The notes under the pieces were generated by a model that was given only the letters and a program-made list of their open reading frames with translations, did not search any database and had not been told where the DNA came from. Both the position numbers and the translations under genes were made by a program. A stretch of DNA of 64,000 nucleotides from assembly GCF_023914155.1 (NCBI RefSeq), contig NZ_JAMWYS010000006.1, positions 124,001-188,000 on the forward strand, in the 5' to 3' direction. Position 1 is the first letter of the stretch. The number at the start of each line of letters is the position of its first letter. Positions 9,601 through 17,920 of the stretch are shown piece by piece. The stretch is from Solitalea agri. Its GTDB lineage: Bacteria; Bacteroidota; Bacteroidia; Sphingobacteriales; Sphingobacteriaceae.

Positions 9601-9750
9601 GGGCAAGCCTCTCCAATTTACAGTGCTGGAGTAACATTGCGTGTTAACTTATTTGGCTATGCTGTTATAGAGCCTTATTACGCAATCCCATTCCAACGGT
9701 ATAATCCTAAGCCTTATTTTGGCTTATTTATATCTGGTGGAGGATGGTAA
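6664..9750 (+). CDS. Outer-membrane protein: zinc-metallopeptidase-like domain, TolB-like propeller and beta-barrel
   Basis: A protein of 1028 residues with a signal peptide ending near VQAQ (about residue 28). Residues about 40-280 hold a gluzincin-like site: His141-Glu-x-x-His145 in GHELVH, with Glu172 and Glu176 in VEGMAEY as possible third ligand. Residues about 290-600 contain repeated WSPDG/FSSD motifs of TolB/WD40-like propeller blades. From about 640 to the end, alternating strands rich in Gly and aromatic residues, ending in a terminal Trp, indicate a BamA/surface-antigen-type barrel. This order (peptidase, propeller, barrel) places a protease-like head on an outer-membrane anchor. 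The substrate is unknown. It is followed by a clear terminator. Confidence 0.75.
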   Translation: MHRLYKQRLLTLVVSVIILAQGFSVQAQYFGRNKVQYEKYKFKVLKTPHFDIYNYMGNDTVIKKFADMSERWYARHRNVLDHRFDNKNPIMIYNNHSDFSQTTLSSENIGQGTGGVTEGYRGRVFMPFFEAVGQTDHVLGHELVHAFQYDILKSADSLSLYNIQNLPLWMVEGMAEYLSLGRKDSHTAMWMRDAVLSKDFPSLRDLTVTNKYFPYRYGQAFWAFVAGVWGDTVVKPLFVNTAKFGYQMAVDSTLGYEEKVLSNMWKTRTIENYKPFIKDTIAVVGKKLVRQEDLGEMNISPVLSPDGNFVTFFSEKNLFSIDLFLADVRTGRVIRKLSSQAEKLHVDDYNYIQDAGTWSPDGTKYAYIVMIKGKSVLVIVDVSNGRTLEEIKIHGLPYFSNPSWSPDGKQMLLTAMIEGKSDLFIYNLQTKKTKQLTNDFHSEFHGSWSNDGQTIVFSSDRGSDTNLSQLKFGAYKICLLDIATGKIEMLDFFPGANNFNAQFSHDDKKIYFLSNADGLRNLYEYNLETKEMNKLTKYFTGISGITEDAPAFSVRGKNDLIAYCLFRHGDYNLYKADASEFPRFKVDPTVTDFTLSLLPPFDIPKESVLTKNLENISVPYKETDYLKVPYRPKFSLVTVSQTGVGVGYNSQYGTGVAGGIGFLFGDILDRNQLYAVAQVNGEIYDIGGGVTYINRAGRVNWGVGISHTPYFSSYYGNMTYNQELDLVENPFYRQRTFVEELALYSYYPISQTLRWELNTTLNHYSYRIDKYSDYYTAEQDAQGNIYPGVYLGQDRSKVDAKSLGFTPFNLATVQGAYVGDNSQFGLTAPVKGQRFRMQIAQTVGNYNFTSLTGDYRRYFYTKPWTFAFRGMYYGRYGNTKDLRALYPIYLGYDQLIHGYNSNSLYDNFSPDGKTGVDPNDLLGDHMAVANFEVRFPLTGPEKLSKIKSGFLFSDLAFFMDGGLAWTKGQDVNFSWQHTPGQASPIYSAGVTLRVNLFGYAVIEPYYAIPFQRYNPKPYFGLFISGGGW

Positions 9751-9780
9751 TACTTTCGTTAGAATATAAATAACAATAAG

Positions 9781-9811
9781 AGATTGCTCCAATGCAGGAG
9801 CAATCTTTTTT
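9781..9811 (+). terminator. Rho-independent terminator
   Basis: The stem AGATTGCTCC / GGAGCAATCT (10 bp, loop AATGCA) is followed by a run of T. It ends the transcript of the metallopeptidase-barrel gene, so pafA is transcribed separately. Confidence 0.9.
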
Positions 9812-9840
9812 ATTTTTGAACAGCAACTATAAAAAATAAA

Positions 9841-11469
9841 ATGAAAAAATATCTTACACTAACAATAGTGCTCCTATTAATGTCTTTTGTCAATTTATTT
9901 GCACAAAAATCATCCAATGCGACACCTGAAAAACCTAAACTGGTTGTAGGCATTGTCGTTGACCAAATGCGTTATGACTATTTATATCGTTATATCAACA
10001 AATATTCAGAAGGCGGTTTTAAGCGCTTAATGAAAGAGGGATTCAATTGCAAGAACAATCATTATAGTTATGTTCCTACTTATACAGGCCCTGGACATGC
10101 CTCAGTTTATACAGGCAGTGTTCCGTCTATAAACGGAATTGCCGGTAATGACTGGTATGATCGCTATTCGAAGAAAAGTGTTTACTGTGCAGAAGATACA
10201 TCAGTTGTAACAGTAGGAAGTAATTCTAAAGCAGGCTTAATGTCTCCAAAGAATCTTTTAGTTACAACTATTACTGATCAATTACGATTATCAAACAATT
10301 TTGGTTCACGTGTAATTGGCGTATCTCAAAAAGACCGGGGTTCCATTCTTCCCGCAGGTCATACGGCAAATGCATCTTATTGGTTCGATTCGTCTTCAGG
10401 CAACTGGATTACCAGCTCGTTTTATATGAATGAGTTACCAAAATGGGTTCAAATTATAAACGAAAAAAGACCTGCAGATGAATTCTTAAAACAATCCTGG
10501 ACAACGTTATTACCAATAGAACAGTATTCAGAAAGCACTTCAGACGATCAGCCATTTGAACGTGCACTTCCAGGTGAAGAAAAGCCTGTTTTTCCTCATA
10601 AAGCAGCCAATTACGAAGTTCTCCGAACCACCCCCTGGGGAAATGCGATAACTAAAAACTTCGCAATTGAAATTCTGAAGAACGAACAATTAGGCAAAGG
10701 TAAGTTTACTGATTTTCTGGCTGTAAGTTTTTCTTCAACCGATTATGTCGGCCATTCTTTTGGACCCAATTCTATTGAAGCAGAAGACACTTATTTACGT
10801 TTAGATAAAGATATAGCAGAGTTGCTAAGTTATTTAGATAGTTATTTAGGGAAAGAAAATGTGTTGGTCTTCTTAACTGCTGATCATGGAGTAGCAAATG
10901 TGGCCGCATACAACACCAGTGTCAAAATCCCTGCAGGCCTTACAGATGACAGAAAAGCCATCAAAGCATTAGGCACATTTCTAAATGAAAAATTAGGAGA
11001 CGGTAAATGGATTGAATACGCAATCAATGATCAGTTATATTTAAACACCAACTTATTAAAAGAGAAAAACGTTGCCTATGAAACTGTTTTCAGTTTAACT
11101 AAAGAGTTCCTTATGCAATTAGATGGGGTTGCAAATGTTATCGACATTCATAATTTATCAGATGCCTTAGTTACTGATTATCAACTGACAATGATTAGGA
11201 ATGGGATGAATGCTAAGCGCTCGGGAGATATTTATGTTTTGGAGCGACCAAACTGGATGTCAGGAAGTAAAATACAAGGCACTACGCATGGAAGCATTTA
11301 TAACAACGACACACATGTGCCCCTACTATGGTACGGATGGAGTATCCTACCAAAGTCAACAATTCAACGTACCCAAATTGTAGATATTTCGGCTACTTTG
11401 GCAGCCTTATTAGAAATTCAAGAACCCAACGGTTGTGTTGGAATTCCTATCCAAGGATTAACAAAATAA
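9841..11469 (+). CDS. pafA: PafA-type alkaline phosphatase
   Basis: A secreted phosphomonoesterase of 542 residues with a signal peptide (cleavage after LFAQ). It has the PafA active site as known from Elizabethkingia: nucleophile Thr82 in TYTGPGHAS, and the Lys164/Arg166 pair in QKDRGS, the feature that separates PafA from PhoA and from phosphodiesterases. Zinc ligands are seen as Asp41 (VVDQMRYD), Asp301 and His305 (DYVGH), Asp348 and His349 (TADHG) and His483 (TTHG). It releases phosphate from organic phosphates in the periplasm. In other Bacteroidota this enzyme is active even with phosphate present. No Pho-like box was recognised upstream. Confidence 0.92.
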   Translation: MKKYLTLTIVLLLMSFVNLFAQKSSNATPEKPKLVVGIVVDQMRYDYLYRYINKYSEGGFKRLMKEGFNCKNNHYSYVPTYTGPGHASVYTGSVPSINGIAGNDWYDRYSKKSVYCAEDTSVVTVGSNSKAGLMSPKNLLVTTITDQLRLSNNFGSRVIGVSQKDRGSILPAGHTANASYWFDSSSGNWITSSFYMNELPKWVQIINEKRPADEFLKQSWTTLLPIEQYSESTSDDQPFERALPGEEKPVFPHKAANYEVLRTTPWGNAITKNFAIEILKNEQLGKGKFTDFLAVSFSSTDYVGHSFGPNSIEAEDTYLRLDKDIAELLSYLDSYLGKENVLVFLTADHGVANVAAYNTSVKIPAGLTDDRKAIKALGTFLNEKLGDGKWIEYAINDQLYLNTNLLKEKNVAYETVFSLTKEFLMQLDGVANVIDIHNLSDALVTDYQLTMIRNGMNAKRSGDIYVLERPNWMSGSKIQGTTHGSIYNNDTHVPLLWYGWSILPKSTIQRTQIVDISATLAALLEIQEPNGCVGIPIQGLTK

Positions 11470-11532
11470 TTTACTCATTAGAAATCTACGTATTTTCAAA
11501 GGCGTTGGTTTGTTTCAAAATCAATGGATAAC

Positions 11533-11566
11533 AAAAAAGCTTCGAATTTATTTCGAAGCTTTTTTG
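11533..11566. terminator. Bidirectional terminator between pafA and the cbb3 operon
   Basis: AAAAAAGCTTCGAA and TTCGAAGCTTTTTT form a perfect stem around a short loop. The A-run and T-run make it work from both sides, ending pafA (plus) and the long oxidase operon (minus). Confidence 0.9.
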
Positions 11567-11576
11567 TTGCTCTGCT

Positions 11577-12281
11577 TTAATGACATTCAGTAGATGTTAA
11601 AGTTTCTGACTTGGTTTCCAAATGCGGACTTAAATATGGAATTCCAAGATTAAGCCCTCTTATAATTAGCAAACAACCAATTAGAAGCATAAAGACAGGA
11701 ATTGCCTTTTTGATTCTATTTCTTAACTTAAAATCGATAAAATTACTCAATATTCCAATACCCAACATAGCAGGAATAGTACCCAAACCAAAAAACGCCA
11801 TAAATATCATCCCATCAATAGCACTACCCAAAGATGCAGTCCAAATAACACCCAGATATACAAAACCGCATGGTAATAATCCATTTAATAATCCAATTGA
11901 AAACAATGAAGCTAAGCTTGATGTACCAAATAGTTTTGCAATAGAGCTTTTTATAAAACTTAGTGGTTTAAGTAAATAATTATTGTTGTGAAACTGCTTC
12001 TTACTGAAATAAGGCAAAATGGTCATGAGTAATATTAACAATCCCAGCCCTATGGACAAACTTTGCTGAAAACCTGCTATTTTAAATCCAAATCCTAAAA
12101 GGCCAAAAAGTAACCCTATTACAGCATAAGTAATAACTCTTCCTAGGTTGTAAATAAGAATTGATACCACTCTGCTTGTTAAGGTATCTTTCCTTACAGG
12201 CAAGGAAAGAGCAATTGGCCCACACATACCAATACAATGAAAGCTACCTACAAAACCAAATATAATGGCCTCAATCATCAT
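11577..12281 (-). CDS. TauE/SafE-like membrane protein of the cbb3 locus
   Basis: A polytopic membrane protein of 234 residues with about six hydrophobic segments. The first loop has FGFVGSFHCIGMCGPIA; this HCxGMCGP motif belongs to the DsbD-like/'sulfite exporter TauE/SafE' family that accompanies cbb3 oxidase genes and is believed to help with copper or haem-thiol handling. The C-terminus ends in an unusual polar tail with Cys and His. It is the last gene of the oxidase operon, 5 bases after ccoH, so a role in oxidase maturation is inferred from position and motif, not shown. Confidence 0.82.
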   Translation of the reverse strand: MMIEAIIFGFVGSFHCIGMCGPIALSLPVRKDTLTSRVVSILIYNLGRVITYAVIGLLFGLLGFGFKIAGFQQSLSIGLGLLILLMTILPYFSKKQFHNNNYLLKPLSFIKSSIAKLFGTSSLASLFSIGLLNGLLPCGFVYLGVIWTASLGSAIDGMIFMAFFGLGTIPAMLGIGILSNFIDFKLRNRIKKAIPVFMLLIGCLLIIRGLNLGIPYLSPHLETKSETLTSTECH

Positions 12282-12286
12282 CTTTC

Positions 12287-12733
12287 TTATTTTAAAAATA
12301 CATTTTGTTCGAGGTAATAATCCTTGCCCTCACATTTCCAGTCCATCTTAAGAATGTATAACCCTTTCACAAATTTAGGAGAGCTTAACGATTGCTTACC
12401 CTCTTCATTAGTCTTCAACGTAAACTTTAAATCTTTGCTTTCGTCTGAGGGTCTAAGTAGTGAAACTGTTCCTTCTGACTTTTTACCCTCAAAGTCTTTG
12501 GGCAAGTCAATTACAATTTGCTTATTTAAAACTTCTACAGTAGTTGGCTCACTTAGGTTCATAACATTTGCTTTCGCATCAATTTTATGTTGGTATTTGA
12601 GTTCTTCGGCATAATAATTTGGGGTGATTAACTCAAACTTTTCACGCATAGCCAAATAAGCCAACCAAACGATGAAAACAACAAAACTTAAATAAAATAT
12701 AGCTGCTATATAGCTCCAACTTAGTTTAATCAT
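12287..12733 (-). CDS. ccoH: CcoH/FixH-family oxidase assembly protein
   Basis: A protein of 148 residues with one N-terminal membrane helix (about 8-28), then the motif NYYAEELKYQHKIDA typical of FixH proteins, and a C-terminal beta-rich domain outside the cytoplasm. CcoH stabilises cbb3 subunits during assembly. It lies 12 bases after ccoG and 5 bases before the TauE-like gene, in the usual cco order. Confidence 0.87.
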   Translation of the reverse strand: MIKLSWSYIAAIFYLSFVVFIVWLAYLAMREKFELITPNYYAEELKYQHKIDAKANVMNLSEPTTVEVLNKQIVIDLPKDFEGKKSEGTVSLLRPSDESKDLKFTLKTNEEGKQSLSSPKFVKGLYILKMDWKCEGKDYYLEQNVFLK

Positions 12734-12745
12734 TTCTGAAATGTA

Positions 12746-14152
12746 TTAATCACTTAATGGCCCCATAAATGAGGTTTTAACCGTCTGTATTTTAATATTG
12801 CCTCTATACACACCAATTTTCAAATCGGTTTTTCGAGAATTAATCTCCTTTTTAGGCATGATGATAAAGAAAGTACTAGTTGCTGTTTCTTCACCCTTAA
12901 CAGTTATGTTCTTACCGATAACCTTAACATCCGCAATAGCGTTTTCAACCTTTAAAGTAATAGGTAATTGCTCCCTGCTCTTGTTCAATATTTTAATATT
13001 GTACAAATTGCTAATACTATCATTTGCCTGTTTCTGATAAAGCATGCCACCAACCCGAGTAATTGTTGTATCCAGGTCTTTGCGCGAAACGAGCATAAAT
13101 ACCATAGCTCCTATTAATACTACCAATAATGCCGAATAACCCTTTATTCTTGGAGTAAACTTAAATTTCTCTTTTTTAATGATATTATTCTCTGAGGCGT
13201 ACCTTATGAGCCCTCGAGGTAAACCCACTTTATCCATCATATGATCACAAGCATCGATACATGCGGTACAATTCACACATTCTAACTGTGTTCCATTTCT
13301 GATGTCAATACCAGTAGGACATACTTTCACGCATTGATAACAATCTATGCAGTCGCCAATGGCTCGTACTTCATTTTTTCTAAATTTACCTCGCTGCTCT
13401 CCCCGTAAATTGTCATAAGCAACTACAATAGAGTCTTTATCTAATAAAACCCCTTGTAATCTTCCGTACGGACAAATAGCTATACAAACCTGCTCCCGCA
13501 GATAAGAGAAAACTCCATAAAAAACAAAGGTGAAAACAAGTAATGCAATAAAGCCTGTTAAATGCAAAGCTATTGGCTCACTAATGATTTTAATTAGATT
13601 ATCAAGACCAATTACATATGCAAGAAATGTATTGGCTATTACAAATGAGATTCCAAAAAAAACGGTATGTTTTAGGCTTTTCTTAAATATCTTTTCATTG
13701 GTCCATGGACCGTTATTTAATACTCTTTGCTGGTTATGGTTTCCTTCAATCCAATATTCTATTTTTCGAAAAACCATTTCCATAAAAATGGTTTGAGGAC
13801 AGGCCCATCCACAAAATACTCTTCCAAATATTACGGTGAAGAAAACGATGAACACCAAAAATGTGATCATTCCCAAACCAAAAATGAAAAAATCCTGGGG
13901 CCAGAAAGTCACTCCAAAAAAAGTAAACTTTCGTTCTAAAATATTGAATTGAAAGAGTTGATGCCCTTTAATTTTTATGAATGGAAGGGTAAAAAAAATT
14001 GCAAGATAAATTAAGCTTAATACCGTTCTAATATTGTAATACCAACCTTTTGGCTCTTGCGCATAAACCCATTTTCTTTTACCCTGTTCATCAACTGTTG
14101 CTAAATGATCTCTAAAATCATCCTCTTCATATATGACATCGTCTTTCGCCAT
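12746..14152 (-). CDS. ccoG: Cytochrome c oxidase accessory protein CcoG
   Basis: A membrane iron-sulfur protein of 468 residues. It has the FixG/NapH-like segment GRVFCGWACPQTIFMEMVFR, then two cysteine clusters of bacterial ferredoxin type, CIDCYQCVKVCPTGID and CVNCTACIDAC, and a C-terminal Ig-like domain (FixG C-terminal type). About five membrane helices are spread through the first 220 residues and near 330. CcoG reduces Cu(II) to Cu(I) for building the CuB centre of cbb3 oxidase. It follows ccoP by 22 bases. Confidence 0.94.
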   Translation of the reverse strand: MAKDDVIYEEDDFRDHLATVDEQGKRKWVYAQEPKGWYYNIRTVLSLIYLAIFFTLPFIKIKGHQLFQFNILERKFTFFGVTFWPQDFFIFGLGMITFLVFIVFFTVIFGRVFCGWACPQTIFMEMVFRKIEYWIEGNHNQQRVLNNGPWTNEKIFKKSLKHTVFFGISFVIANTFLAYVIGLDNLIKIISEPIALHLTGFIALLVFTFVFYGVFSYLREQVCIAICPYGRLQGVLLDKDSIVVAYDNLRGEQRGKFRKNEVRAIGDCIDCYQCVKVCPTGIDIRNGTQLECVNCTACIDACDHMMDKVGLPRGLIRYASENNIIKKEKFKFTPRIKGYSALLVVLIGAMVFMLVSRKDLDTTITRVGGMLYQKQANDSISNLYNIKILNKSREQLPITLKVENAIADVKVIGKNITVKGEETATSTFFIIMPKKEINSRKTDLKIGVYRGNIKIQTVKTSFMGPLSD

Positions 14153-14174
14153 TTTCTACTAGTACTAGCTAGAG

Positions 14175-15188
14175 TTACAGTTTAGCAGTGCTAACTGAAT
14201 CTTTTGCAGCTTCCATTTTGATGGTATCAGATGGTTTTGCCCCCGCTTCTCCACCTTCTTTATATAGTTCCCCTTGTTTTTCTTTCGCATTAGGAGGATT
14301 TGTACCATGTAATGTTTTAATAAAGCTAACCACCTCCTGAATTTGAGTTGGGGAAAGATCATCTTTCCATGATCTCATACCTTTTTCTACAACACCATAT
14401 TTTATGGTTTTAAAGATATTTTTAACACTACCGCCATGTAACCAATAATCGTCAGTAAGATTTGGGCCTACGCCCCCTTCTCCTTTTCCACCATGACATG
14501 CTACACAATTTGTCTTGAATACATCAGCTCCTTTACTTATTTGAGCAGCATCGGTAAGAAGCACCACATTATTCTCATCGACCGAATTCGCTGATTTTTT
14601 CCTATACTCTTCCAATTGTTTATCAGCTACGGCCAATTCATGTTTATATTCTCCGATTTGTAATGGAGCGGCTTTAATTACGTGGAATACAATCAAATAA
14701 ATAACCGAGAAGGTGATGGTTACATTAAACAACCAAATAAACCATGGTGGCATTTTATTATCAAGTTCATGAATGCCATCATAATCATGTTCCATAAGCA
14801 ATTCGCCTTCCTTTTCAATCGGCACAGTTTGGTTAATTCGTTCAAACGAATACCATTTTTTCTTTGGTCCAGAAGCTAAAGCGGCTACTTTTTTACCAGT
14901 TATAAGTGTTTTAAGCTCAATGCCAAAATACACTTTAATGATTCTCATTATCGAAAATGCCAAAATAATGATGGCAATCAATTCAATAATAACTGTAGCT
15001 GCTAATGCATAATAGATCAAATCCATGTTACTTATTGCTCCACTAGCCGTTTTGGCAGGCGTTCCGGCTCCAGATCCAAACTGCCCGAGTTCTTGCACTG
15101 CAAATGCGCTTTGAGTTAGCAACAGTAAAAAGGTTAAAACCAATACAGGCTTTACTTTATTCATTATATTCGAAGTTCGAAATTTCAT
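14175..15188 (-). CDS. ccoP: cbb3 oxidase subunit CcoP (one haem site visible)
   Basis: A membrane-anchored cytochrome c of about 337 residues. It starts with a signal-like segment ending near QSAFAVQ, then a first helix and a second helix in PPWFIWLFNVT, which is the CcoP N-terminal domain motif. A single CxxCH haem site, CVACH, follows with GEGGVGPNL. Proteobacterial CcoP carries two haems; only one is seen here. A low-complexity charged tail closes the protein. ATG 15188 was chosen; ATG 15164 is an alternative that still keeps the signal. It passes electrons to the CcoNO core. Confidence 0.88.
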   Translation of the reverse strand: MKFRTSNIMNKVKPVLVLTFLLLLTQSAFAVQELGQFGSGAGTPAKTASGAISNMDLIYYALAATVIIELIAIIILAFSIMRIIKVYFGIELKTLITGKKVAALASGPKKKWYSFERINQTVPIEKEGELLMEHDYDGIHELDNKMPPWFIWLFNVTITFSVIYLIVFHVIKAAPLQIGEYKHELAVADKQLEEYRKKSANSVDENNVVLLTDAAQISKGADVFKTNCVACHGGKGEGGVGPNLTDDYWLHGGSVKNIFKTIKYGVVEKGMRSWKDDLSPTQIQEVVSFIKTLHGTNPPNAKEKQGELYKEGGEAGAKPSDTIKMEAAKDSVSTAKL

Positions 15189-15199
15189 TCTCAAACTAT

Positions 15200-15388
15200 T
15201 TATAGGTTAGTTAAACTATTAGTTTCTGCTTCATCTAACGGGATGTGGCTAGCCTCGTCGATGTATCTTTTTGGTGCTTTTATTACGTATGCTGTAAGAG
15301 CCACGAAGAATATAAAAAAGACCAGTAAAGAGATTAAAGGGTAAATACTTACTCCTGCAATCGTTTCGAGATAATTAATAAACTTCAT
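15200..15388 (-). CDS. ccoQ: CcoQ-like small subunit
   Basis: A 62-residue protein with one membrane helix (about 14-36) followed by KAPKRYIDEASHIPLDE, like the FixQ/CcoQ family. CcoQ stabilises the core complex. It sits 4 bases after ccoNO and 11 bases before ccoP, so it is surely co-transcribed. Assignment rests on size, topology and position. Confidence 0.82.
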   Translation of the reverse strand: MKFINYLETIAGVSIYPLISLLVFFIFFVALTAYVIKAPKRYIDEASHIPLDEAETNSLTNL

Positions 15389-15392
15389 AGCC

Positions 15393-17528
15393 CTATTTTT
15401 TAGTTATCTCAGCAGTTTTGTTTTGTGCTTTTATATCGGTTCCCATTCTTTGCAGATATGCAATAAGCGCTACAATTTCCCTATCGCTTTTGGTTTCTAT
15501 ACCATCCTTTTTCAGTCTTTCAACTATCTCATGCGCTTGTTTCTTTAAATCGTTGTTAGCGATCTGGTCATATCCGTTTGGGTAAGGTACTCCTAATGTT
15601 TGCATGGCTTTGATTTTAGCCGAAGTACTGCTAATATCAAGTTGTTTATCTAACAAGAATGGATATGCAGGCATAATTGACCCAGGAGACATTGATGATG
15701 GATCAAACATGTGATTGTAATGCCATGAATCAGGATACTTCCCACCAATACGATGTAAGTCAGGTCCTGTACGTTTTGACCCCCATTGGAATGGGTGGTC
15801 GTAAACAAATTCACCCGCTTTTGAATATTCGCCATAGCGCACAGTTTCATCGCGGAATGGTCGAATCATCTGTGAGTGACAGTTATAACAACCTTCACGC
15901 AAGTAAATATCGCGCCCTTGCAGTTCTAGCGGTGTATAAGGTTTTACACTGGCAATGGTTGGAATATTTGACTTAACTAAAAACGTTGGAATCATTTCAA
16001 TTAATCCACCGATTAAAATCACTATTAAACTACCAACCAACATTAGTGTAGGTTTGCGTTCAAGCACTCTATGCCAATGTTCATAACCATGTGACTCAAA
16101 TTTAGGCAAAGCAGCTGCTTCGGCAGCCTCATTGGCAACAAATGAACCCGTTTTGGCCGTTTTAATCAGGTTATAAGTCATCATTATTACACCTGATAGA
16201 TAAAGCACACCACCAAGAGCCCTCATTGCATACATTGGTAATATCTGTTGAACTGTTTCCAAGAAGTTAGGATACTTCAACACTCCTTCTTCGGTAAACT
16301 CTTTCCACATTAAGCTTTGAGTGAAACCTGCGAAGTACAAAGGCACCGCATAAAAGATAATCCCTAATGTTCCAATCCAAAAATGCCAATTAGCTAATTT
16401 TTTAGAGTATAGTTCAGTTTTAAACATTTTAGGGAACAACCAGTATAACACAGCAAAGGTTAAAAAACCGTTCCAACCTAAAGCTCCAACGTGAACGTGT
16501 GCAACAGTCCAATCTGTGAAGTGGCTGATTGCATTTATGTTTTTCAATGATAGCATTGGCCCTTCAAAAGTAGCCATGCCATAAGCTGTTAACGCTACCA
16601 CAAAGAATTTCAACACAGGTTCTTCTCTCACCTTATCCCAAGCACCTCTTAAGGTTAAAAGTCCGTTAAGCATACCACCCCATGATGGTGCAATTAACAT
16701 GATCGAGAATACTGTTCCCAATGACTGGGCCCAGTCTGGCAGAGCAGTATATAATAAATGGTGAGGACCTGCCCAGATATAAAGGAAAATCAGAGCCCAA
16801 AAATGAACGATAGATAATTTATAAGAATAAACCGGGCGATTAGCCGCTTTTGGCAAGAAATAATACATCAACCCTAAATATGGGGTTGTGAGGAAGAATG
16901 CTACAGCGTTATGTCCATACCACCATTGAACTAATGCATCTTGAACACCGGCATAAATCGAATAGCTTTTCATTGCACTTACCGGAATTTCCAGTGAGTT
17001 TACAATGTGCAGAACCGCTATTGTTACAAGTGTGGCAATGTAGAACCAAATAGCAACATAAATATGTCGTTCACGACGTTTAATTATCGTTCCAAACATA
17101 TTAATACCAAAAACCACCCAAACTAAAGTGATCGCAATATCAATTGGCCATTCTAGCTCAGCGTATTCTTTACCTGTGGTATATCCCAACAATAAAGATG
17201 CAGCAGCTGCAACAATAATTAATTGCCATCCCCAGAAATGCAGTTTACTTAAGGTATCACTAAACATCCTGGCTTTACATAAACGTTGCAGTGAATAATA
17301 AACACCCATGAAGATGCCATTTCCAACAAAAGCAAAAATTACAGCATTGGTGTGTACCGGCCTAACCCTACCAAAAGTGCTATACTCAATGCCTAAATTT
17401 AATTGGGGAAACACCAATTGCAGAGCAGCGTAAAGACCGGCGGTCATGCCCACGATACCCCAAAAAATGGTAGCGTTGGCAAACTGCTTTACAATCCGGT
17501 TGTCATAATAGAATTTTTCAATTTCCAT
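15393..17528 (-). CDS. ccoN: Fused cbb3 oxidase subunits CcoN and CcoO
   Basis: A 711-residue fusion. Residues 1 to about 480 are the haem-copper subunit CcoN with some 12 helices; the motifs QWWYGHNAVAFFLT and AGPHHLLYTALPDW hold the CuB and haem histidines, and the later AHVHVGALGWNG segment holds more ligands. From about 500 a membrane anchor leads to CcoO with the haem c motif CYNCHSQMIRPF and the segment YDHPFQWGSKRTGPDL. In most proteobacteria these are two genes; the fusion is common in Bacteroidota. It is the terminal oxidase for respiration at low oxygen. Confidence 0.95.
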   Translation of the reverse strand: MEIEKFYYDNRIVKQFANATIFWGIVGMTAGLYAALQLVFPQLNLGIEYSTFGRVRPVHTNAVIFAFVGNGIFMGVYYSLQRLCKARMFSDTLSKLHFWGWQLIIVAAAASLLLGYTTGKEYAELEWPIDIAITLVWVVFGINMFGTIIKRRERHIYVAIWFYIATLVTIAVLHIVNSLEIPVSAMKSYSIYAGVQDALVQWWYGHNAVAFFLTTPYLGLMYYFLPKAANRPVYSYKLSIVHFWALIFLYIWAGPHHLLYTALPDWAQSLGTVFSIMLIAPSWGGMLNGLLTLRGAWDKVREEPVLKFFVVALTAYGMATFEGPMLSLKNINAISHFTDWTVAHVHVGALGWNGFLTFAVLYWLFPKMFKTELYSKKLANWHFWIGTLGIIFYAVPLYFAGFTQSLMWKEFTEEGVLKYPNFLETVQQILPMYAMRALGGVLYLSGVIMMTYNLIKTAKTGSFVANEAAEAAALPKFESHGYEHWHRVLERKPTLMLVGSLIVILIGGLIEMIPTFLVKSNIPTIASVKPYTPLELQGRDIYLREGCYNCHSQMIRPFRDETVRYGEYSKAGEFVYDHPFQWGSKRTGPDLHRIGGKYPDSWHYNHMFDPSSMSPGSIMPAYPFLLDKQLDISSTSAKIKAMQTLGVPYPNGYDQIANNDLKKQAHEIVERLKKDGIETKSDREIVALIAYLQRMGTDIKAQNKTAEITKK

Positions 17529-17564
17529 ATATTAATTGAGTGTTTTGATGGTTTTTATTTTGAA

Positions 17565-17732
17565 TTATATTGTTTTCTCATTTGATTCAGGATCCTTTTC
17601 ATCGAACAACATTCGAATTGAAGGAGTAATGTCATCATCAAACTGACCGCTTTTAACCGATATAATAAAAGCTATCAGGAAGCCTCCGGCCACTAATAAA
17701 CTGATTATTAAGAGTATGATTATTGCGCTCAT
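17565..17732 (-). CDS. ccoS: cbb3 oxidase maturation protein CcoS
   Basis: A 55-residue gene read directly from the minus strand. The protein starts MSAIIILLIISLLVAGGFL, one membrane helix, continues with SVKSGQFDDDITPSIRML and ends DEKDPESNEKTI. The helix followed by GQFDD and P-x-x-RML is the CcoS signature. CcoS is needed to insert haem and copper into the cbb3 core. It is first in the operon, 36 bases ahead of ccoNO, and a TACATTTG promoter with an Fnr-type palindrome lies just upstream. Confidence 0.9.
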   Translation of the reverse strand: MSAIIILLIISLLVAGGFLIAFIISVKSGQFDDDITPSIRMLFDEKDPESNEKTI

Positions 17733-17750
17733 ATTGTCAACTGATTGTCA

Positions 17751-17795
17751 CAAATGTATTTTCGTCTTCTATTATAAAACATGATAATAATCATG
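17751..17795 (-). promoter_or_regulatory. Fnr-type box and promoter of the ccoS-ccoNOQPGH operon
   Basis: On the minus strand a perfect palindrome CATGAT-AATA-ATCATG (17780-17795) lies upstream of TACATTTG (17758 to 17751), a full match to TAnnTTTG. The palindrome centre is 36.5 bases from the final G, which puts it near -42 of the expected transcript start, the class II activator position. The same geometry is found in front of ccoI. Confidence 0.75.
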
Positions 17796-17920
17796 TTTAT
17801 AAAGTTTTTTAAACAATAGTTATAATGTCTTCATTTATTTCAAATATATTTTTTTTATAACAACCTGATTATTATTTAATTAATTTAATAAAATAAACTT
17901 TAAAATGAGCTAAAAACTGG

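Noticed and set aside
11611-11979. 122-codon open frame antisense to the TauE-like gene
   Set aside because: It is a mirror of a well-supported membrane-protein gene, has no domain of its own and no start signals.
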